Below are positions 54,105 through 62,981 of a stretch of DNA of 64,000 nt, one piece after another; position 1 is the stretch's first letter, and every line of letters starts with the position of its first letter. This DNA is from an uncultured Eubacteriales bacterium (lineage in GTDB: Bacteria; Bacillota; Clostridia; Oscillospirales; Oscillospiraceae). The stretch is from positions 1-64,000 of the forward strand of contig UQWI01000007.1 of the NCBI GenBank assembly GCA_900544765.1, in the 5' to 3' direction. The position numbers and the translations under genes are program-made. The notes under the pieces are model-generated. The model was given only the letters and a program-made list of their open reading frames with translations, did no database searches and had not been told where the DNA came from.

Positions 54105-56348
54105 ATGAAAAAGCTGCTGTCTGTTTTCCTGGCGCTTATCATGGTGTTCGCACTGTGCACCGGCGCACTGGCGGCCGAAGGCGCAGATGTGCCGACCGCC
54201 GACACCACTGGGGAAGCCGCCACCGAAGGTACCGCCGCCCCGGCCGGGGACATCGTCGTGCTGTACACCAACGACGTACACTGTGAGATAGGCGGAGACT
54301 TCGGCTACTCCAACCTCGCAGCCTATGCCGACGAGATGGAAGCCGCCGGGGACTACGTCACCATCGTCGACATCGGCGACGCCATCCAGGGCGGCCCCTA
54401 CGGCACCCTGACCGACGGCGAGGCCCCTGTTGAGATCATGAACGCCGTCGGCTACGATGTCGCTACCATGGGCAACCACGAGTTCGACTACGGCATGGAT
54501 CGCTTCTTCGAGCTGGCCGACATGCTCGACTGCGGCTATGTCAGCTGCAACTTTGTCGATCTGCGCACCGGTGAACTCGTCTTCGAGCCCTACAAGATGA
54601 TCACCTACGGCGACACCCAGGTCGCCTACGTCGGCATCACCACCCCCGAGACCTACACCAAGTCCACCCCGACCTACTTCCAGGACGGCAACGGCAACTA
54701 CATCTACGGCTTCAGCGGTGACGACCTTGCCGCCAAGGTACAGTCCGCCGTTGACGCCGCCCGCGAAGCCGGCGCCGACTACGTCATCGCCGTCGGCCAC
54801 CTCGGCATCGACACCGAGAGCAGCCCCTGGATGAGCACCGAGATCATCCCCCAGGTGTCCGGCCTGGACGCCTTCCTGGACGGCCACAGCCACAGCACCA
54901 TTGCCTCCCAGACCGTCAACGGCGCTGACGGCGAGCCCGTCATCCTCACCTCCACCGGCACGAAGTTCGAAAACTTCGGCAAGCTGACCATAAAGGCCGA
55001 CGGCACCATCACCTCTGAGCTCATCGCCGCCGACAGCTACACCGCCACCGACGCCGATGTCGACGCCGTCGTCGCCCAGCTCGTGGCCGAGAACGAGGCC
55101 GAGCTCAACCAGGTCGTCGCCAAGAGCGATGTCACGCTGCGCATCAACGACGACAACGGCACCCGCCTCATCCGCAACCAGGAGACCAACCTCGGCGATC
55201 TGTGCGCCGACGCCTACCGCGTCATGGGCAGCGCCGACATCGGTCTTGTAAACGGCGGCGGCATCCGTGCCGACATCCCCGCCGGCGACATCACCTACGG
55301 CCAGATAATCAACGTCCACCCCTACAGCAACATGCTCTGCGTCGTTGAGGCCACCGGCCAGGAGATAATCGACGCGCTCGAGATGGGCGCCGCCTCCTGC
55401 CCGGGCGAGAGCGGCGGCTTCCTCCAGGTCTCCGGTCTGAGCTACACCATCGACACCACGATCCCCAGCACCGTCACGACTGACGACGCCGGCATGTTCA
55501 CCGGCGTGTCCGGCGCGCGCCGCGTCAAGGACGTCATGGTCGACGGCGAGCCCATCGATCTCAGCGCCACCTACACCGTTGCCAGCCACAACTACATGCT
55601 CAAGGAAGGCGGCGACGGCATGAGCATGTTCATGGACAACACCATCCTCGTCGACGAGACCATGCTCGACAACGAGGTGCTCATCAACTACATAACCGAG
55701 ACCCTGGGCGGAGTCGTCCCCGCCGAGTACGCCGAGCCGCAGGGCCGCATCACCGTCCTCACCGAGGCGGCTGCCGAGCCCGGCTTCTTCACCGACGTGG
55801 CTGAGGGCGCCTGGTACTACGACTACATCGTCACCGCTTATGAGAACGGCCTGATGACCGGCGTGAGCGAGACCGAGTTCGCCCCCGACGTGGCCGTGAC
55901 ACGCGCCATGCTGGTCGCTATGGTCTACCAGCTCGAGGGCAGCCCCGAGGTCGAGGGCGCCGCGAGCGAGCTCTTCACCGACGTGGCCGACGACGCCTGG
56001 TACGCCGACGCCCTTGTCTGGTGCAGCGCCAACGGCCTGCTCGAGGGCTTTGAAGGCGAGACCTTCGACGCCGACACCGTCATCACCCGTGAGGACGTCG
56101 CCGTCATGCTCTACGCCTACGAGCTCTACAACGGCGCTGAGGAAGTCACCGACGCCGAGCTCACCTGGGCCGACGCCGCCGACGTCTCCGAGGATGCCGT
56201 CGCTGCGGTTGCTTACTGCACCGAGTCCGGCCTGATGAACGGCGTGACCGAAACCGAGTTTGCCCCCGACGGCAGCGCGACCCGCGCCCAGTGCGCCACC
56301 GTGCTCGTCCGTCTGTTCGAGGCCGCTTCCGAGGAAGCTGCCGCCTGA
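54105..56348 (+). CDS. SLH-anchored 5'-nucleotidase / UDP-sugar hydrolase-like protein
   Basis: A 747-residue secreted phosphoesterase. The signal peptide (MKKLLSVFLALIMVFALCTG, AxA cleavage) is followed by the metallophosphoesterase domain: TNDVHCE (D57, H59), DIGDAIQGG, GNHEFDYG (123-130) and GHSHS. The 5'-nucleotidase C-terminal domain has NGGGIRADI. Three SLH repeats (about 560-745) anchor it to the wall. It may release phosphate from nucleotides outside the cell, as an alkaline phosphatase at 24465 also could. Codons end in C far more often than in neighbouring genes, a mark of high expression. Confidence 0.93.
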   Translation: MKKLLSVFLALIMVFALCTGALAAEGADVPTADTTGEAATEGTAAPAGDIVVLYTNDVHCEIGGDFGYSNLAAYADEMEAAGDYVTIVDIGDAIQGGPYGTLTDGEAPVEIMNAVGYDVATMGNHEFDYGMDRFFELADMLDCGYVSCNFVDLRTGELVFEPYKMITYGDTQVAYVGITTPETYTKSTPTYFQDGNGNYIYGFSGDDLAAKVQSAVDAAREAGADYVIAVGHLGIDTESSPWMSTEIIPQVSGLDAFLDGHSHSTIASQTVNGADGEPVILTSTGTKFENFGKLTIKADGTITSELIAADSYTATDADVDAVVAQLVAENEAELNQVVAKSDVTLRINDDNGTRLIRNQETNLGDLCADAYRVMGSADIGLVNGGGIRADIPAGDITYGQIINVHPYSNMLCVVEATGQEIIDALEMGAASCPGESGGFLQVSGLSYTIDTTIPSTVTTDDAGMFTGVSGARRVKDVMVDGEPIDLSATYTVASHNYMLKEGGDGMSMFMDNTILVDETMLDNEVLINYITETLGGVVPAEYAEPQGRITVLTEAAAEPGFFTDVAEGAWYYDYIVTAYENGLMTGVSETEFAPDVAVTRAMLVAMVYQLEGSPEVEGAASELFTDVADDAWYADALVWCSANGLLEGFEGETFDADTVITREDVAVMLYAYELYNGAEEVTDAELTWADAADVSEDAVAAVAYCTESGLMNGVTETEFAPDGSATRAQCATVLVRLFEAASEEAAA

Positions 56349-56371
56349 ACAAGCGGCATAACTACATAAAC

Positions 56372-56400
56372 AAGGCCCCGGGAAATTCCCGGGGCCTTTT
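56372..56400 (+). terminator. Terminator after the nucleotidase gene
   Basis: A stem of 11 bp (AAGGCCCCGGG and complement) is followed by TTTT, 23 bp past the stop codon. Confidence 0.88.
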
Positions 56401-56423
56401 CTTATTTAAAAATCTCCGCTCAG

Positions 56424-56993
56424 TCAGCCGTCGAAGCCTATTGTCCACATGTAGCTGAAGGCCTGGGCCCATGAGCCGAAGGTCTCTCGCTGTACCAGCT
56501 CGCGCAGCTCGCCGCGGCTGTACCAGCGCGCGGTTATCTCCTCGCCCGTCTCCTTGCTGGGCGCAATCTCGCCGCCGGCGACGCCGAAAACGCAGATGCA
56601 CTGCTCGTTGGAGAGTCCCACGGCGCTGTAGCTCGGCGGCATGACGTGCCGTATCTCCAGCAGGTCCAGGCCGGTCTCCTCCTTGAGCTCACGCTTTGCC
56701 GCTTGCTCGGGCGTCTCGCCCTCGTCAATCAGGCCGGCTGGCAAGCCGTATATCGTGCGGCCCAGCTCCAGGCGGAACTCGCGGATGAGCAGCAGGTGTT
56801 CCCTCTGCACATCCGTCATGATTATCATTACCGCGTCCGTGCGCGGGTGCAGCAGCTTCTCGGGTGAGTCTATATCCGGGTCGCGCGAGAACATCTCGTA
56901 CACCTTCTCGCCGCCGGAGGGGGTCTCGTATTTTACATCGTAGCGGGACAGGTATGTCCAGCCCGCGACCTTTTCAACGCTCTTGAGTTTCAT
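56424..56993 (-). CDS. Nudix hydrolase, ADP-ribose pyrophosphatase-like
   Basis: A 189-residue Nudix protein. The Nudix box GLIDEGETPEQAAKRELKEE is complete (G-x5-E-x7-RE-x2-EE). The preceding REFRLELGRTIYGLPAG is typical of ADP-sugar pyrophosphatases. Its start overlaps the stop of the metallo-hydrolase gene. Substrate likely a nucleoside diphosphate sugar, by family. Confidence 0.9.
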   Translation of the reverse strand: MKLKSVEKVAGWTYLSRYDVKYETPSGGEKVYEMFSRDPDIDSPEKLLHPRTDAVMIIMTDVQREHLLLIREFRLELGRTIYGLPAGLIDEGETPEQAAKRELKEETGLDLLEIRHVMPPSYSAVGLSNEQCICVFGVAGGEIAPSKETGEEITARWYSRGELRELVQRETFGSWAQAFSYMWTIGFDG

Positions 56994-57601
56994 CTGACCG
57001 CTTTTGGTACGAGCGTCACCTTGCCGCTGTAATCAGCGGGGTCAAAGCTGCTGCCGTCCAGATACTCCACGTCGGAGCAGAGCCTGGTGTAGTCGCTGAG
57101 CGGGCCTATCACGTCGTAGCCGAAGCCCTCGCCGCGGTAGTGCATGGGCACTGTGATGCGCGCGCCCACCTTCCCGGCAATTTCATATGCCTGCGCGGCG
57201 TCTATCGTGTAATAGCCGCCGACGGGTATGAGCAGCACGTCGGGGCGGCTGAGCCTGGCGTACTGCGCCTCATCCAGCTCGTGGCCCAGATCGCCCATGT
57301 GTACAACGCGCACCCCGCCGCCAGTTACGATGTGGATTGTGTTCTTGCCGCGCTTCGCGCCCTCTGCGTCGTCGTGGAAGCACTCGACGGCGTCTATCTG
57401 ATATGAGTGCTCCCTGCCGCTGAGCGTGACCTTTTCCACGCCGCCGTGGTCGGAGTGTCCGTGGCTGCACAGCACTGCGTCTGCGCTGAGCCGGGGCAGC
57501 GTCCAGCCGGGGACCGAGCCGTCGGAATAGGGGTCGAACACGAGCGTCCCGCACTCGCTCTCGAGCATGAAGCAGGAGTGGCCGTACCAGGTTATCTTCA
57601 T
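56990..57601 (-). CDS. Metallo-beta-lactamase-fold hydrolase (UPF0173-like)
   Basis: A 203-residue protein of the MBL superfamily. The metal motif is CSHGHSDHGG, with VVHMGDLGHEL and VPMHYRGEG giving the other ligands. The N-terminus KITWYGHSCFMLE is typical of the UPF0173/YtkL group of uncertain function. It ends in an ATGA overlap with the Nudix gene. Confidence 0.88.
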   Translation of the reverse strand: MKITWYGHSCFMLESECGTLVFDPYSDGSVPGWTLPRLSADAVLCSHGHSDHGGVEKVTLSGREHSYQIDAVECFHDDAEGAKRGKNTIHIVTGGGVRVVHMGDLGHELDEAQYARLSRPDVLLIPVGGYYTIDAAQAYEIAGKVGARITVPMHYRGEGFGYDVIGPLSDYTRLCSDVEYLDGSSFDPADYSGKVTLVPKAVR

Positions 57602-57661
57602 GTGAATTACCTCCGTGTTTTTTTATCAGTATAGCACTCATGCGCCCGGCGTACAAGCGCC

Positions 57662-57690
57662 TTGACCGGCAGGGCGAAAAATGTTATTAT
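57662..57690 (+). promoter_or_regulatory. Promoter of the VanY-like gene
   Basis: TTGACC (57662-57667), a 17-bp spacer and TATTAT (57685-57690) lie 15 bp before the start codon, which implies a very short leader. Confidence 0.6.
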
Positions 57691-57705
57691 CTGCTCGGTG
57701 ATACT

Positions 57706-58470
57706 ATGAAAACTAAAAACCTGATAGCCCTTGCGCTGTGCGTGCTGATTTGCGCCGCAGCGATAGGCGCGGTTAGATATATGGCCGAGGCCGCCGTGCT
57801 TGACAATGGTGGTGCGGCTTCCGCACCGCCGGTGACAACGCCGGATATCACACCGTCCCCGACCCCGATGCCGACGCCCAGCCCCACGCCGGAGCCCACC
57901 CCCGAGCCGACGCCGGAGCTGCCGGCCGTGGATATCAACAGCTGGGAGCTGCGTCTGGCCAACATCAACAACAGTATAGGCGAATACGAGCCGGAACTCG
58001 AGGAGATTGAGAACGGCCAGATGTTCGACACCCGCGCCGCCGACGCCCTGCGCGAGTTTATGCAGGCCGCGCGCGACGAGGGCCTGAGCGTGTTCCTCTC
58101 GAGCGCCTATCGCGGCTACGCAGAGCAGCAGTATCTGTATAACCGAAAGGTTGCCCAGGTGGGTGAAGAGCAGGCCAAGACCATTGTCGCGCCCCCGGGC
58201 ACCAGCGAGCACCAGACTGGCCTCTCCGCAGACATAACGGACAGGTACTACGAGGTCAAGAACTCCAGCCTCGAGAACACCGAGCTCTACAAGTGGATGA
58301 GCGCGCACTGCCAGGAGTACGGCTTCATCGTTCGCTACCCCAAGGACAAAGAGGACGTGACCGGCATCATCTACGAGCCGTGGCACTTCCGCTATGTCGG
58401 AGTGGAGGCCGCCACCTACATCATGGAGCACGGGCTCTGCCTTGAGGAGTTCATTGAGCTTTACAAGTGA
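57706..58470 (+). CDS. VanY-type D-alanyl-D-alanine carboxypeptidase
   Basis: A 254-residue secreted or membrane-anchored peptidase. A hydrophobic N-terminal helix is followed by a Pro/Thr/Glu linker with TPSPTP and TPEPTP repeats, then the VanY domain. The zinc site is SEHQTGLSADI and IYEPWHFRYVG; SSAYRGYAEQQYLYN is the substrate segment. It trims D-Ala from peptidoglycan stems. The start at 57706 (MKTKNLIAL) is favoured by the signal helix; an ATG at 57640 lies upstream of the promoter. Confidence 0.9.
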   Translation: MKTKNLIALALCVLICAAAIGAVRYMAEAAVLDNGGAASAPPVTTPDITPSPTPMPTPSPTPEPTPEPTPELPAVDINSWELRLANINNSIGEYEPELEEIENGQMFDTRAADALREFMQAARDEGLSVFLSSAYRGYAEQQYLYNRKVAQVGEEQAKTIVAPPGTSEHQTGLSADITDRYYEVKNSSLENTELYKWMSAHCQEYGFIVRYPKDKEDVTGIIYEPWHFRYVGVEAATYIMEHGLCLEEFIELYK

Positions 58471-58476
58471 AAACGC

Positions 58477-58510
58477 GCGAAAGGCCCGCCAAATTCGGCG
58501 GGCCTTTCGC
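58477..58510. terminator. Bidirectional terminator
   Basis: A 14-bp stem GCGAAAGGCCCGCC / GGCGGGCCTTTCGC lies between the VanY-like gene and rpsT. Confidence 0.85.
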
Positions 58511-58537
58511 TTACGCGTTATGCGCAGAAACAACGCA

Positions 58538-58798
58538 TTACATGGCGTTGAGCTTCTGAGTCATGGCGCTCTTCTTGTGCGCGGCATTGTTCTTGTGGAT
58601 GAGTCCCTTGGCCGCGGCGCGGTCGACGGACTTGACAGCAACTTTATAGGTGCCGGCAGCTGCCTCCTTGTTGCCCTCGGCGACTGCCGCGTCGAACTTC
58701 TTCATGACGGTCTTAAGCGCGGTCTTCTGCGCGCGGTTGCGGGCGTTCTCCACCTTGCTCTTGGCGTCACGCTTCATGGCGGACTTGATGTTGGGCAT
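58538..58798 (-). CDS. rpsT: Ribosomal protein S20
   Basis: An 86-residue 30S subunit protein. The N-terminus PNIKSAMKRDAKSKVENARNR and the C-terminal GLIHKNNAAHKKSAMTQKLNAM are typical. It is a single-gene unit with a strong AGGAGGAGGTGG site and its own promoter. Confidence 0.97.
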   Translation of the reverse strand: MPNIKSAMKRDAKSKVENARNRAQKTALKTVMKKFDAAVAEGNKEAAAGTYKVAVKSVDRAAAKGLIHKNNAAHKKSAMTQKLNAM

Positions 58799-58854
58799 GC
58801 TCTCTTTGCCACCTCCTCCTATAAAATAACGTGGTTATGCACTCACGGACTGTT

Positions 58855-58883
58855 ATTTTACCATCTGGCGCTCCAAAAATCAA
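58855..58883 (-). promoter_or_regulatory. rpsT promoter
   Basis: On the minus strand TTGATT (58878-58883), a 17-bp spacer and TAAAAT (58855-58860) lie 56 bp before the start codon. Confidence 0.6.
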
Positions 58884-58977
58884 GAGCCTTTTAACATTTT
58901 CACGGTGTTTTTTGAATATACCGGCCGTCATGGCAGAGAATATACAGCATCTTGTGTCAGGGAGGTCGGAACACACT

Positions 58978-59820
58978 ATGGCTAAGGTCGTAAGGACGGA
59001 TTTGGCCCTCGAAATGCGCGAAAACTCCGGCTCCGGAGAGCTAGAAGGGGTTCGCGCCGGCGAGTGGGAGACGAGGGGCTTCAGCATCACGCGTGTGGAC
59101 ATACTGAATGAAAAAGGCTCCGAAAAATTATGTAAACCAATCGGGAGCTACATCACCATGTCTGCGAGAGCTCTTGCGGAGCGCAGGCCGGAGGCCTTCA
59201 ACGACGGCGCCTCCACCCTGGCGGAGCTGATACGGGGCCTGCTGCCCTCGCCGGGCGGGCTGACGCTGGTTGCGGGCCTGGGCAACGCGGCTATGACGCC
59301 GGACGCCGTGGGGACGCTCGCTGCTGAGTACATCATAGCCACGAGACACCTGAAGCAGAGTATGCCGCAGGAGTTTGAAGGTCTCTCCCCTGTCTGCGCC
59401 GTCAGGCCCGGAGTCCTGGGCTCTACCGGCATTGAGAGCGCCGAAATGCTTCGCTCTGTCTGCGAGAGCGTGCAGCCCGCGCAGGTCATTGCAATAGATG
59501 CGCTTGCGGCGGCCTCGCTCGACCGCCTTTGCTCCACCTTGCAGCTTTCAGACGCCGGTATTGTGCCCGGCTCGGGTGTCGGCAACAACCGCGCCGCGCT
59601 GAGCGAAGAGACGCTCGGGGTGCCTGTTTTGGCGATCGGCGCTCCCACCGTGGTCGACGCCTCGGCCTTTTCGGACGAAGAGGCCGCCAAAGGCATGTTC
59701 GTGACGCCTCGAGACATCGACTCATCTGTTCGCTCCCTGGCAAAGCTCGTGGGATACGCGGTCAATCTTGCGCTGCACGACGGCCTGACGGTGTCGGATA
59801 TAGACATGCTCAAGAGCTGA
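58978..59820 (+). CDS. gpr: Germination protease GPR
   Basis: A 280-residue endopeptidase that degrades small acid-soluble proteins when the spore germinates. It has the N-terminal RTDLALEMRE segment, SYITMSARAL, LVAGLGNAAMTPDAVG and PGVLGSTGIES motifs of the family, plus GSGVGNNRAALSEETLGVPV. It is shorter than Bacillus GPR, as is usual in Clostridia. The start at 58978 has GGGAGG 12 bp upstream. A parS-bearing palindrome follows the stop. Confidence 0.92.
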   Translation: MAKVVRTDLALEMRENSGSGELEGVRAGEWETRGFSITRVDILNEKGSEKLCKPIGSYITMSARALAERRPEAFNDGASTLAELIRGLLPSPGGLTLVAGLGNAAMTPDAVGTLAAEYIIATRHLKQSMPQEFEGLSPVCAVRPGVLGSTGIESAEMLRSVCESVQPAQVIAIDALAAASLDRLCSTLQLSDAGIVPGSGVGNNRAALSEETLGVPVLAIGAPTVVDASAFSDEEAAKGMFVTPRDIDSSVRSLAKLVGYAVNLALHDGLTVSDIDMLKS

Positions 59821-59827
59821 GAGCTAA

Positions 59828-59857
59828 AGGCCTGCGTTTCACGTGAAACGCAGGCCT
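59828..59857. promoter_or_regulatory. parS: parS site 1 inside a 30-bp palindrome
   Basis: GTTTCACGTGAAAC (59836-59849) matches the ParB target core exactly. It is the centre of a perfect palindrome 59828-59857 (outer arms AGGCCTGC and GCAGGCCT), 7 bp after gpr. The hairpin could also act as a weak terminator. Confidence 0.9.
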
Positions 59858-59893
59858 GCGAAACAAAAAGGCACTTGAGTTCTGTCTGGCGAC

Positions 59894-59907
59894 GTTTCAC
59901 GTGAAAC
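59894..59907. promoter_or_regulatory. parS: parS site 2
   Basis: A second exact GTTTCACGTGAAAC, 58 bp from site 1 and 83 bp before parA. Confidence 0.9.
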
Positions 59908-59934
59908 CGTTACGAGAATGAAAGGTGAAACATG

Positions 59935-59963
59935 TTGAAACGTGGCGGACGGTCTGATATAAT
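59935..59963 (+). promoter_or_regulatory. parAB promoter
   Basis: TTGAAA (59935-59940), a 17-bp spacer and a perfect TATAAT (59958-59963) lie just after parS site 2. The -35 box is inside TGTTGAAA (59933-59940), the same 8-mer as in the origin region. Confidence 0.7.
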
Positions 59964-59989
59964 TAGCAGGTAAGAAAAGAGGGTAGTAT

Positions 59990-60745
59990 ATGGGCAAGAT
60001 AATCGCTGTGGCGAACCAAAAGGGCGGCGTGGGCAAGACCACGACCTGCATAAACCTCTGCGCCTCACTGAACAAGCGCAACCGCAAAGTCCTGCTGGTC
60101 GACTGTGACCCGCAGGGCAACAGCACCTCCGGCATGGGCGTGGCGAAAGACCGCATGCCGAATATCTATGACCTGCTCGTCCGCGGCACGGCGCTGAGCG
60201 AGTGCATAGAGCACACGCCCTACGGAGACGTGCTGCCTGCCAACCGCGAGCTCTCCGGCGCCACGGTGGAGCTGGTAGACATGGACGCGCGCGAGTATGT
60301 GCTGAAAACGGCGCTGTCCGCTGCTCGCGACGCATATGACTACATATTCATAGACTGCCCGCCGTCGCTCGAGCTGTTGACAGTGAACTCGCTCGCAGCA
60401 GCGGACAGCGTCCTGATACCGGTTCAGTGCGAGTATTACGCGCTGGAGGGCATAACCGATTTGATGACCACCATTAAGCTCACAAAGCGCTCACTGAATC
60501 CCGGGTTGGAGATACAGGGCATCGTGTTGACGATGTACGATTCCCGCACCAACTTCTCCGAGCAGGTGGCGGCGGAGGTGACTCGCTTCTTCGGTACAAG
60601 CGTCTACAAGACGCGCATTCCCAGGGCCGTGCGAATAGCCGAGAGCCCCAGCCACGGCCAGCCGGTTATCAAGTACGACCGTATGTCGCGTGGCAGCAGG
60701 GCGTATTTGCATTTGGCGGACGAGTTTATAAAGAGGGAGGAGTGA
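59990..60745 (+). CDS. parA: Chromosome-partitioning ATPase ParA (Soj)
   Basis: A 251-residue ATPase. The deviant Walker A KGGVGKTT is at residues 11-18. DCDPQGNSTSGMG and FIDCPPSLELLTVN are other motifs of the Soj type. It works with ParB and parS in moving replication origins, and in Bacillus it also regulates DnaA. It is followed by parB after 2 bp. Confidence 0.96.
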   Translation: MGKIIAVANQKGGVGKTTTCINLCASLNKRNRKVLLVDCDPQGNSTSGMGVAKDRMPNIYDLLVRGTALSECIEHTPYGDVLPANRELSGATVELVDMDAREYVLKTALSAARDAYDYIFIDCPPSLELLTVNSLAAADSVLIPVQCEYYALEGITDLMTTIKLTKRSLNPGLEIQGIVLTMYDSRTNFSEQVAAEVTRFFGTSVYKTRIPRAVRIAESPSHGQPVIKYDRMSRGSRAYLHLADEFIKREE

Positions 60746-60747
60746 CC

Positions 60748-61608
60748 ATGGCGGGCAAAAAGGGACTTGGAACTGGGCTGAACGCTCTTTTCGGCGAGGC
60801 CGAGCGCGATGAATCACAGGAAATACAGATGCTGCCCATTTCAAGGGTGGAGCCTCGCGAGGAGCAGCCGCGTACAAATTTTGACGAGGCGAGCCTGCAG
60901 GAGCTGGCGGAATCCATACTCGAGTACGGCCTGATACAGCCGATAACCGCGCGACGCCTGAGCTCAGGCTACTACCAGATAATCGCCGGCGAGCGCCGCT
61001 GGCGTGCCGCGCGGATAGCGGGCCTGCATGAGGTGCCCGTCCGCGTCATAGAGGCCGATGACAAGCTGGCTACAGAGCTCGCGCTGGTAGAAAACCTGCA
61101 GCGCGAGGACTTAAACCCGCTGGAGGAGGCGTTGGGCTACAAGACTCTGCTCGATATCTACGGCATGAGCCAGGAAGAGGCGGCGAAACGCGTAGGAAAA
61201 TCCCGCCCGACAGTGACGAACGCGCTGCGCCTTCTGAATCTTGCGCCGGAAGTACAGCAGTTCGTGGAGCAGGGGCTGCTCTCTGCAGGGCACGCCCGCG
61301 CTCTCGTGCCGATAAAGCCCGAGGAGGCGCAGATTGACGCCGCGCGGAGCGTTATAGCCAACGGCCTTTCCGTCAGACGCACGGAACAGCTGGCCGCAAA
61401 GCTGATGCGCGAGCCCAAGCCTCAGGCGGCTGACAATGAAATACACGTCGATTACGCCGCCGAGGTCACGAAACGGCTGGAAAAAGCGCTGGGCCGAAAA
61501 GTTAAGTTGACCGAGAGCGGCAAGCGCGGTAAAATAACGCTCGAGTACTACGATGCTGACGACCGCGAGAGGCTTATCGCGCTGCTCGCGGGACTTGAAA
61601 ACAAGTGA
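60748..61608 (+). CDS. parB: Chromosome-partitioning protein ParB (Spo0J)
   Basis: A 286-residue ParB. The N-terminal CTPase/clamp domain has the GERRWRAARI motif (81-90) and LALVENLQREDLNPLEEALGY. The helix-turn-helix MSQEEAAKRVGKSRPTVTNALRLL reads parS. The start at 60748 has GGAGGAG in front. It binds the two parS sites upstream of parA. Confidence 0.96.
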   Translation: MAGKKGLGTGLNALFGEAERDESQEIQMLPISRVEPREEQPRTNFDEASLQELAESILEYGLIQPITARRLSSGYYQIIAGERRWRAARIAGLHEVPVRVIEADDKLATELALVENLQREDLNPLEEALGYKTLLDIYGMSQEEAAKRVGKSRPTVTNALRLLNLAPEVQQFVEQGLLSAGHARALVPIKPEEAQIDAARSVIANGLSVRRTEQLAAKLMREPKPQAADNEIHVDYAAEVTKRLEKALGRKVKLTESGKRGKITLEYYDADDRERLIALLAGLENK

Positions 61609-61624
61609 TTGAGAGGGAAAACCA

Positions 61625-62932
61625 ATGCTGGACATAAAATTTGTGCGTGAAAACCCCGAGCTCGTAAAAGAGAACATAAAGAAGAAGTTCCAGGACGAGA
61701 AGCTGCCCCTGGTGGACGAAGTCATAGAGCTGGACGCAAAGCAGCGCGCGGCCATCACAGAAGCCAGCGAGCTTCGCGCCGAGCGAAACAAGCTCAGCAA
61801 GCAGGTGGGCGCGCTCATGGGCCAGGCCAAGAAGGACCCGAGCAAACTGGCCGAGGCCGAAGAGCTCAAGGCCAAGGTGAAGGCGCAGGCCGACAGGCTC
61901 ACCGAGCTCGAGGCCCAGGAGGCCGAGCTCGAGGAGAAGGTGCGCGACATCATGCTGCGCATCCCGCAGATGATAGACGCAAGCGTACCCATCGGCCCTG
62001 ACGACAGCTATAACGTCGAGGTGCAGCGCTTCGGAGAGGCCAAAGTTCCGGACTTTGAGATACCCTATCACACCGAGATAATGGAGAGCTTCGGCGGCAT
62101 AGACCTGGACAGCGCCCGCCGCGTAGCCGGCAACGGCTTCTACTACCTGCTCGGCGACATCGCACGGCTGCATGAGGCGGTGCTGGCACGCGCCCGCGAC
62201 TTTATGATAGACAAGGGCTTTACCTACGTCATACCGCCCTTTATGATACACGGCGCGGTGGTCGAGGGCGTCATGAGCTTCCCTGAAATGGACGCGATGA
62301 TGTACAAGATAGAGGGCGAGGACCTCTACCTCATCGGCACCAGCGAACACAGCATGATAGGCCGCTTCAAGGACCAGATTCTCTCCGGCGAGGACCTGCC
62401 GCAGACGCTGACCAGCTACAGCCCCTGCTTCCGCAAGGAGAAGGGCGCGCACGGCCTCGAGGAGCGCGGCGTGTACCGTATACATCAGTTCGAGAAGCAG
62501 GAAATGATAGTCGTCTGCAAGCCCGAGGATAGCATGGCCTGGTACGAGAAGATGTGGCGCTACAGCGTTGAGCTGTTCCTGAGCTTCAACATCCCCGTGC
62601 GCCAGCTCGAATGCTGCTCCGGAGACCTGGCGGACTTGAAGGTGAAGAGCTGCGATATCGAGGCCTGGAGCCCCAGGCAGCAGAAATACTTCGAGGTCTG
62701 CTCCTGCTCCAACCTCGGCGACGCCCAGGCCCGCCGCCTGAAGATACGCTATCGCGGCGAGGACGGCAAGACCTATCTTGCTCACACGCTGAACAACACC
62801 GTTGTCGCACCTCCGCGCATGCTGATAGCCTTCCTGGAGAACAACCTCAACGCCGACGGTACCGTCGACATCCCCGAGAGCCTGCGTCCTTACATGGGCG
62901 GCAAGGAAAAGCTTATACCCATTAAGAAGTAA
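61625..62932 (+). CDS. serS: Serine-tRNA ligase
   Basis: A 435-residue class II synthetase. The N-terminal coiled-coil arm is at residues 26-100 (for example SELRAERNKLSKQVGAL), which holds the long variable arm of tRNA-Ser. The catalytic part has CFRKEKGAHGLEERGVYRIHQFEKQEM (motif 2) and the C-terminal NNTVVAPPRMLIAFLEN (motif 3). It lies 16 bp after parB and could be in one operon with parAB, as in other Clostridia. Confidence 0.97.
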   Translation: MLDIKFVRENPELVKENIKKKFQDEKLPLVDEVIELDAKQRAAITEASELRAERNKLSKQVGALMGQAKKDPSKLAEAEELKAKVKAQADRLTELEAQEAELEEKVRDIMLRIPQMIDASVPIGPDDSYNVEVQRFGEAKVPDFEIPYHTEIMESFGGIDLDSARRVAGNGFYYLLGDIARLHEAVLARARDFMIDKGFTYVIPPFMIHGAVVEGVMSFPEMDAMMYKIEGEDLYLIGTSEHSMIGRFKDQILSGEDLPQTLTSYSPCFRKEKGAHGLEERGVYRIHQFEKQEMIVVCKPEDSMAWYEKMWRYSVELFLSFNIPVRQLECCSGDLADLKVKSCDIEAWSPRQQKYFEVCSCSNLGDAQARRLKIRYRGEDGKTYLAHTLNNTVVAPPRMLIAFLENNLNADGTVDIPESLRPYMGGKEKLIPIKK

Positions 62933-62944
62933 ATCTGCCTGTAG

Positions 62945-62975
62945 AAAACCCCTGCGGATGTTCCGCAGGGGTTTT
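62945..62975. terminator. serS terminator
   Basis: A 14-bp stem AAAACCCCTGCGGA / TCCGCAGGGGTTTT lies between the convergent serS and phosphatase genes. Confidence 0.9.
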
Positions 62976-62981
62976 AGCACA

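Noticed and set aside
58822..58860. Inverted repeat TAAAATAAC / GTTATTTTA before rpsT as an RNA leader
   Set aside because: One arm is the -10 box of the rpsT promoter, so the full hairpin would not be transcribed.
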